Origin: Chloroflexota bacterium
GTDB taxonomy: Bacteria > Chloroflexota > Dehalococcoidia > Dehalococcoidales > UBA2162
Assembly: GCA_016193545.1 (NCBI GenBank)
Contig: JACPSA010000029.1
Location: forward strand, 1-5,177
Reading direction: 5' to 3'
Length of the DNA stretch: 5,177 bases
Shown here in pieces: positions 4,688-5,177 of this stretch (position 1 is the first letter of the stretch; each line of letters begins with the position of its first letter). Both the position numbers and the translations under genes were made by a program. The notes under the pieces are model-generated. The model was not told the origin of the DNA. It saw nothing but the letters and a program-made list of their open reading frames with translations, and searched no databases.

Positions 4688-5177
4688 ATGGTTCTAGTTG
4701 ATGATGCGTTATCTAACTTAAAGCAAATCAAGGATGATTTCCGCGAGTTCTGTGAGTTGAAAGGGGCCTCATCGGAAGCAGATACTCGCGCAAAGCTGAT
4801 AGACAAAGTACTCACTCAAGTTCTCGGCTGGCCAGAACAAGTGATTCAACGTGAGCGCCATGTAAATGAAGGGTTCTTGGACTATGAATTGGAAGTACGG
4901 CATAAGTCTTTAGTAACCATTGAAGCAAAGAAAGCTGGAGTACCATTTGTTATCCCTGTCCAAGAAAGAGTAGTTAGGTCTCTTAAGCTTAATGGAGCTA
5001 TTCTCACAATAGCCCCCATAGCGGAAGCCATATCTCAAGTTAGGAAATACTGCGACGACGCTGGTATTCGCTACGCGGTTGCGACCAACGGATGTGCATG
5101 GATTATCTTCCGTGCGATAAGAGAAGACATGGGGTGGCGTGATGGAAATGCCTTAGTCTTCCCTACCTTGGACTACG
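4688..5177 (+). CDS. HsdR-N-type PD-(D/E)xK nuclease domain protein (5' part, runs off right edge)
   Basis: The first 163 codons are present and the gene continues past the window. ATG4688 follows AAGGAGGTC four bases upstream. A short charged helix (1-25) leads into a domain like the N-terminus of type I restriction subunit R (HSDR_N). Its marks are S-E30-A-D-T-R-A-K-L-I-D-K-V-L with G-W-P (48-49), D65 in F-L-D-Y-E, E79-A-K81 forming the D...E-x-K catalytic core, the Q117-V-R-K-Y121 QxxxY motif, and A-T-N-G-C-A-W-I-I-F (132-141). All catalytic positions are intact, so this should be an active Mg-dependent DNA nuclease. After the domain, W-R-D-G-N-A-L-V-F-P-T-L-D-Y begins a linker. The rest could be a helicase (true HsdR), a STAND/NACHT-like ATPase as in anti-phage sensors, or a stand-alone tail. 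The sequence looks more A+T-rich than the ferredoxin gene and follows an integrase relic, which suggests horizontal transfer and a defence role. Confidence 0.8.
   Translation, partial: MVLVDDALSNLKQIKDDFREFCELKGASSEADTRAKLIDKVLTQVLGWPEQVIQRERHVNEGFLDYELEVRHKSLVTIEAKKAGVPFVIPVQERVVRSLKLNGAILTIAPIAEAISQVRKYCDDAGIRYAVATNGCAWIIFRAIREDMGWRDGNALVFPTLDY

Noticed and set aside
4582..4815. Minus-strand 77-codon open frame opposite the nuclease start
   Set aside because: It is antisense to the nuclease gene, which has a strong Shine-Dalgarno and conserved catalytic motifs. The shadow shows none.
1..5177. CRISPR arrays, tRNA and rRNA genes
   Set aside because: No regularly spaced direct repeats and no tRNA or rRNA signature were seen on either strand.

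Overview
The window probably comes from the chromosome of an anaerobic bacterium. The evidence is an oxygen-sensitive Fe-S type L-cysteine desulfidase, a polyferredoxin of the aldehyde:ferredoxin oxidoreductase (AOR) / BamC type, and a thiazoline-carboxylate hydrolase next to a nitroreductase. This mix, with intergenic C-tract and 'GTCATTCCC' repeats, would fit Chloroflexota (Dehalococcoidia-like) or another anaerobic lineage. That placement is an inference and is weak.

Left part (1-3129, all minus strand). A three-gene operon reads right to left: an L-2-amino-thiazoline-4-carboxylic acid (ATC) hydrolase family protein (2578-3129), a nitroreductase with an unusual 120-residue N-terminal extension (1645-2538), and an L-cysteine desulfidase (UPF0597/CyuA-CdsB family, 256-1642). 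The desulfidase is split into two frames by a one-base shift at an A4 tract near 1071-1074. The chemistry suggests a route in which a thiazoline or related precursor is opened to cysteine, which is then cleaved to pyruvate, sulfide and ammonia. Past the operon, the 5' end of a small unidentified gene (1-110) runs off the left edge. It has an N-W-x-x-H-I-x-x-x-H-P-E motif and its own sigma70-like promoter.

Middle (3130-3834, no protein gene). This divergent intergenic region holds a nested foldback repeat of about 200 bp (3275-3475). Beyond it lies a consensus promoter (TTGACA-18-TATAAT) whose -10 sits inside a 15-bp perfect palindrome, followed by a leader of about 240 nt before the next gene. 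No other convincing feature was seen in 3130-3274 or 3476-3555.

Right part (3835-5177, plus strand). The polyferredoxin gene (3835-4356) ends at a clear rho-independent terminator. No AOR partner follows it. Instead there is the last ~43 residues of a tyrosine recombinase, keeping the LGH motif and the catalytic-tyrosine segment (4441-4572). An A+T-rich spacer follows, then the start of a gene with an HsdR-N-type PD-(D/E)xK nuclease domain (4688 to the right edge). The integrase relic, the composition change and the nuclease together suggest the edge of a mobile or defence island. The nuclease gene is the best candidate in this window for an undescribed system, but its effector or ATPase part lies outside.
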